Source: a virus. From it: DNA of 24,687 nucleotides. Below the pieces are notes generated by a model. It was given only the letters and a program-made list of their open reading frames with translations, did not search any database and was not told the origin of the DNA. The number at the start of each line of letters is the position of its first letter. Positions within the stretch are counted from its first letter, which is position 1. Shown piece after piece: positions 22,199 through 24,687 of the stretch. Location of the stretch: positions 1 to 24,687 of the IMG/VR virus record IMGVR_UViG_3300025418_000439; one strand, given 5' to 3'. The translations under genes were made by a program, and so were the position numbers.

Positions 22199-24541
22199 TT
22201 ACTCCCCGTAGGCACGAGCTTTATGTTCTTTGATTAGAGCATATCCTTCTAACTGTTTGCTTGCGGTATTACCAGCTACGTCTGCTTGGATTTCTTGTGA
22301 ACGTGTTAAATCCAATTGTGCGCTAGGTGATTTACCTGCCATGTTGGCCTGTATTTCTTGAGCACGAGCACTATCCAACTGTGCACCAGCAATCTTCTTC
22401 TGATCATCTGGGCTTGGTTGTGCAGTTTTCTTAGCTTCTTGTGCTTGTTTAACCATTTCCATAACTTCTTGTTGAGTTGGCAAATAGGTATCAGCATCTT
22501 TAATGCCCAACACATACAGCATGTCTTCATAAGGCTTGCGCATTTTCTTAAATGCAGCAGGTGTCAGTGCACCAGTTTGAACGCCAGCTGTGATTTCGCC
22601 AGTCAATTGTGTTTGTGCTTGTTTGACAATTTGTAAACGTTGCAGTGAATTTTCTTCTGATTTCATCCCAAGGGCAAGGTCAACGTGAATAGTCTTACGT
22701 TCATTGAAGTTCATGTCATCAAATGATTGATAGTCAATGAATTCAGCCTTTTTCTCTGGGTGGTATTCTTGTGCAAGTTTCTTAACGCCATAATCATCAC
22801 CATAAGCAACTAGGGTGCGCCATACTAACCAAATAGCATCTTTGAGACCTTCAGCACAGTTCTTGACTGTATTATCTTGAATAATTTGATTTGGTGAAAG
22901 AGCTAGGTTTAACTTAGCTCCTGAATTACCTGGGTCCATTACCTCTGGGTTAAACACGTCTTGTGGCGACGTCATACCAACCATGGCCATTGAATCCTGT
23001 TGCATGCGTGCCATGGTGTTGTCCAAGAATGTTGGATTACCCTGTGGTATTGGCATTGCATAGATGTCAGTCTGTGGATTGAATTTTGAATCCAGGATAA
23101 AGATAGCGGCTTCGCCATCTTGTATTTCTTCAAAGTCTACGCGATCTGGTTTAACACCAATACGTGGAGTAGACTGTAGTAAGCCAGTTAACAATTCTGC
23201 ACGATAGCCAGAAGTCATGTATTCCTGCATGGGCACTACTGATTCAGCAATGGCCATACCGTAGAAGTTTTGTGCCAATGGTTTTGGACACATGTTGGCC
23301 ACAGGAATAAACTCTACTTCACGTGCTGAAATAACATACTGTCCAGAATAGATCAATTCGATTAATTCTAATTCACCATCGCCATCGATGTCATAACGGT
23401 TCCAAACAGTCAAGACAGTAACTTGCCGCGCTTCTGGTTCTTGGGCCGAGTAACCCTGTGCCGGAAGTCCATTAATAGGAACACTATCTCTAGCGTGTAG
23501 CGCAAGATTGTTAAGCAAACTACCAGCTTGATAAGATCCCACATTTGAATATTCAGCATATACTTTAAATTCCTCTAGGTCAATATCTGGATACAGTTCT
23601 GTGGCTTCTTGGATTGACATTGGCTTGTAGAATCCACAGAATGGTTGTTCTTGAATATCAATAACAGTGGGATCACACATCCAATAGTGTTGTGCGATTG
23701 GACGGAATTTGATGTTTAGAGTATAACCAGTTAGTTTGTATTCAGCTTCATAAATTGTGTTGCGTGCAATTGATTCATTAAGTGCATCTTGGCCATCACG
23801 TAGTTCTACGTTATCTGGCTGTTCTTGTGTCATTTCATCAAAGTTGCCATCAGCACCCAATAATGCATTTTTAATACGTGTGTTTAGTTCTTCTTCAGCT
23901 TGTTCATGGCTTAGACCATTTACATAGTCGCCAGTTTCTTTGGCCACTTGCTGTAGGTCAACGTGTTTCTTACGACGGCTACGACGACGTGCATCTAAGC
24001 CAGCTTCACGAGCCTGTTGCTCAAATGCTGCTAGTTGATCTAGTGTGCCAGTTGTGGTCACATAGCGTGTGAAACTTTCACGCATTGGAGAGATCAGCAT
24101 TTCGCCATTCTTGTGCAGGCAAGCATCCATAACCCAATGTTGTAGAATAGTGTGTGGATCATTGTTTTGATTGATCAACTTGTGAACCATTTCTGTAGCC
24201 TGACGGGCAGCTGCTTCGTCACCTTCATTGTCAGCAACGAACTCAAAGTTGATCTCACCGTTTTGTGCAATACCTTTGGTAATTACTGATGTAGCATAGT
24301 CCACCACAGGTTTAACCACTGGGTGAATATAGTCTAGGCCGTTGACGGGATCTGTTGAGTTAGTTACTGCTAGGTTTAGGTAATGGTAGTCTGAGATACG
24401 ATTGATATTATTTTTTGTAGCAAGCAAACGTAAATTTGCGGCACACTTCTGATCCAATAAGGATTTCATTTTAACAAAACGTGCCATCATTCCTGAGTGG
24501 CCATTTAGGTTTGATATAACTACATTTTTTAAATCTAACAT
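22199..24541 (-). CDS. Portal protein, P22-like podovirus type
   Basis: 780 residues, similar in length to P22 gp1 (725). Recognisable parts are the early clip/stem-forming region with FEFVADNEGDEAAARQATEM and HWVMDACLHKNGEMLISPM, then VLTVWNRYDIDGDGELELIE, where portals of this family carry a 'D-x-DGDG' strand, followed by VEFIPVANMCPKPLAQNFYG and IAESVVPMQEYMTSGYRAEL, the conserved 'P-x-P-x-x-F-x-G-x-S/A-x-A-D/E' step. The C-terminal 60 residues hold two copies of a 20-residue helix unit (AQLDSARAQEIQANMAG and AQLDLTRSQEIQADVAG), fitting a barrel or coiled coil. It forms the dodecameric DNA gate. The ribosome binding site AGGA is about 9 bases before the ATG, and a CATAAATA octamer lies upstream. 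Confidence 0.83.
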   Translation of the reverse strand: MLDLKNVVISNLNGHSGMMARFVKMKSLLDQKCAANLRLLATKNNINRISDYHYLNLAVTNSTDPVNGLDYIHPVVKPVVDYATSVITKGIAQNGEINFEFVADNEGDEAAARQATEMVHKLINQNNDPHTILQHWVMDACLHKNGEMLISPMRESFTRYVTTTGTLDQLAAFEQQAREAGLDARRRSRRKKHVDLQQVAKETGDYVNGLSHEQAEEELNTRIKNALLGADGNFDEMTQEQPDNVELRDGQDALNESIARNTIYEAEYKLTGYTLNIKFRPIAQHYWMCDPTVIDIQEQPFCGFYKPMSIQEATELYPDIDLEEFKVYAEYSNVGSYQAGSLLNNLALHARDSVPINGLPAQGYSAQEPEARQVTVLTVWNRYDIDGDGELELIELIYSGQYVISAREVEFIPVANMCPKPLAQNFYGMAIAESVVPMQEYMTSGYRAELLTGLLQSTPRIGVKPDRVDFEEIQDGEAAIFILDSKFNPQTDIYAMPIPQGNPTFLDNTMARMQQDSMAMVGMTSPQDVFNPEVMDPGNSGAKLNLALSPNQIIQDNTVKNCAEGLKDAIWLVWRTLVAYGDDYGVKKLAQEYHPEKKAEFIDYQSFDDMNFNERKTIHVDLALGMKSEENSLQRLQIVKQAQTQLTGEITAGVQTGALTPAAFKKMRKPYEDMLYVLGIKDADTYLPTQQEVMEMVKQAQEAKKTAQPSPDDQKKIAGAQLDSARAQEIQANMAGKSPSAQLDLTRSQEIQADVAGNTASKQLEGYALIKEHKARAYGE

Positions 24542-24565
24542 AAGGGTTATCCTGATTTATTGTAT

Positions 24566-24573
24566 TATTTATG
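24566..24573 (-). promoter_or_regulatory. Promoter-like octamer CATAAATA before the portal gene
   Basis: The minus strand reads CATAAATA, one base from TATAAATA, 24 bases before the portal ATG and two bases after the stop of the upstream gene. It is the same octamer as that before the GNAT-GroES operon. It may start the long structural transcript. Confidence 0.42.
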
Positions 24574-24575
24574 CC

Positions 24576-24687
24576 CTAGTCCGGGCCACCCTCTGCAGAC
24601 CACGATCTCTTCCAAGGTGGCAAGTCCGCACGGTTCTTTTTATTGGCCTGTAGCACACGCATGTTGTGTTTAGCAGCTTCAAATCTA
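24576..24687 (-). CDS. C-terminal end of an upstream gene, possibly terminase large subunit
   Basis: A reading frame enters from the right edge and gives 36 residues, RFEAAKHNMRVLQANKKNRA followed by DLPPWKRSWSAEGGPD, then TAG. The end is basic and Trp/Pro-rich. In podoviruses of this arrangement the gene before the portal is usually the large terminase subunit, whose C-terminus is often basic, but no diagnostic motif is within the window, so that identity is positional. The stop lies 34 bases before the portal start. Confidence 0.5.
   Translation of the reverse strand, partial: RFEAAKHNMRVLQANKKNRADLPPWKRSWSAEGGPD

Overview
The window looks like part of the structural region of a tailed, probably podovirus-like phage (Caudoviricetes). 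The evidence is gene order and protein families: portal, scaffold, SU10-type major capsid protein, head-tail adaptor, fibres, beta-propeller-like nozzle, tail assembly chaperone, then four Gln/Ala/Pro-rich proteins of ejection (internal virion) type. Several fibre and small-protein families are, from memory, common in uncultured aquatic phages. The host cannot be named. Most starts carry a clear AAGGA/GGAG ribosome binding site, which argues against a Bacteroidetes host. No tRNA, integrase, transposase or CRISPR array is visible.

Layout. 1-135 (-): N-terminal piece of an HNH endonuclease. 136-218: short divergent spacer with promoter-like octamers facing both ways. 219-1144 (+): small operon of an acetyltransferase-like protein, a short GroES-like co-chaperonin and a 51-residue acidic protein. 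1141-24541 (-): one long cluster transcribed right to left. It starts with the portal, a small helical protein, the scaffold and the capsid protein. A strong UUCG-loop terminator and a NUMOD-type homing-endonuclease-like gene follow. Then come an unknown head/neck protein, the adaptor, a long repetitive fibre, a glycine-rich adhesin-like protein, a 99-residue conserved protein, the nozzle, a second fibre, a chaperone and four ejection-type proteins, one with an M15 peptidase domain. The cluster ends with a Dps-like ferritin and a 57-residue coiled-coil protein. 24576-24687 (-) is the 3' end of another gene, perhaps terminase.

The cluster is compact. Several neighbours share TAATG or ATGA stop/start overlaps, suggesting translational coupling. 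Five starts were moved from the longest reading frame to a better supported ATG (989, 2659, 9530, 9978, 19155). Two genes were found that are too short or too truncated to stand out as long reading frames (1-135 and 1141-1314).

The most interesting signals are: (1) a Dps-like protein with all four ferroxidase ligands at canonical spacing; (2) octamers matching the T4 late-promoter consensus TATAAATA exactly upstream of both endonuclease genes, and CATAAATA at both operon heads; (3) a terminator between capsid gene and endonuclease gene that overlaps one of these octamers; (4) an identical 14-base sequence, TAAATACTACTATG, at the only two starts with no trace of a ribosome binding site, with geometry that would fit leaderless transcription from a T4-type late promoter; (5) a zinc peptidase inside a virion protein.
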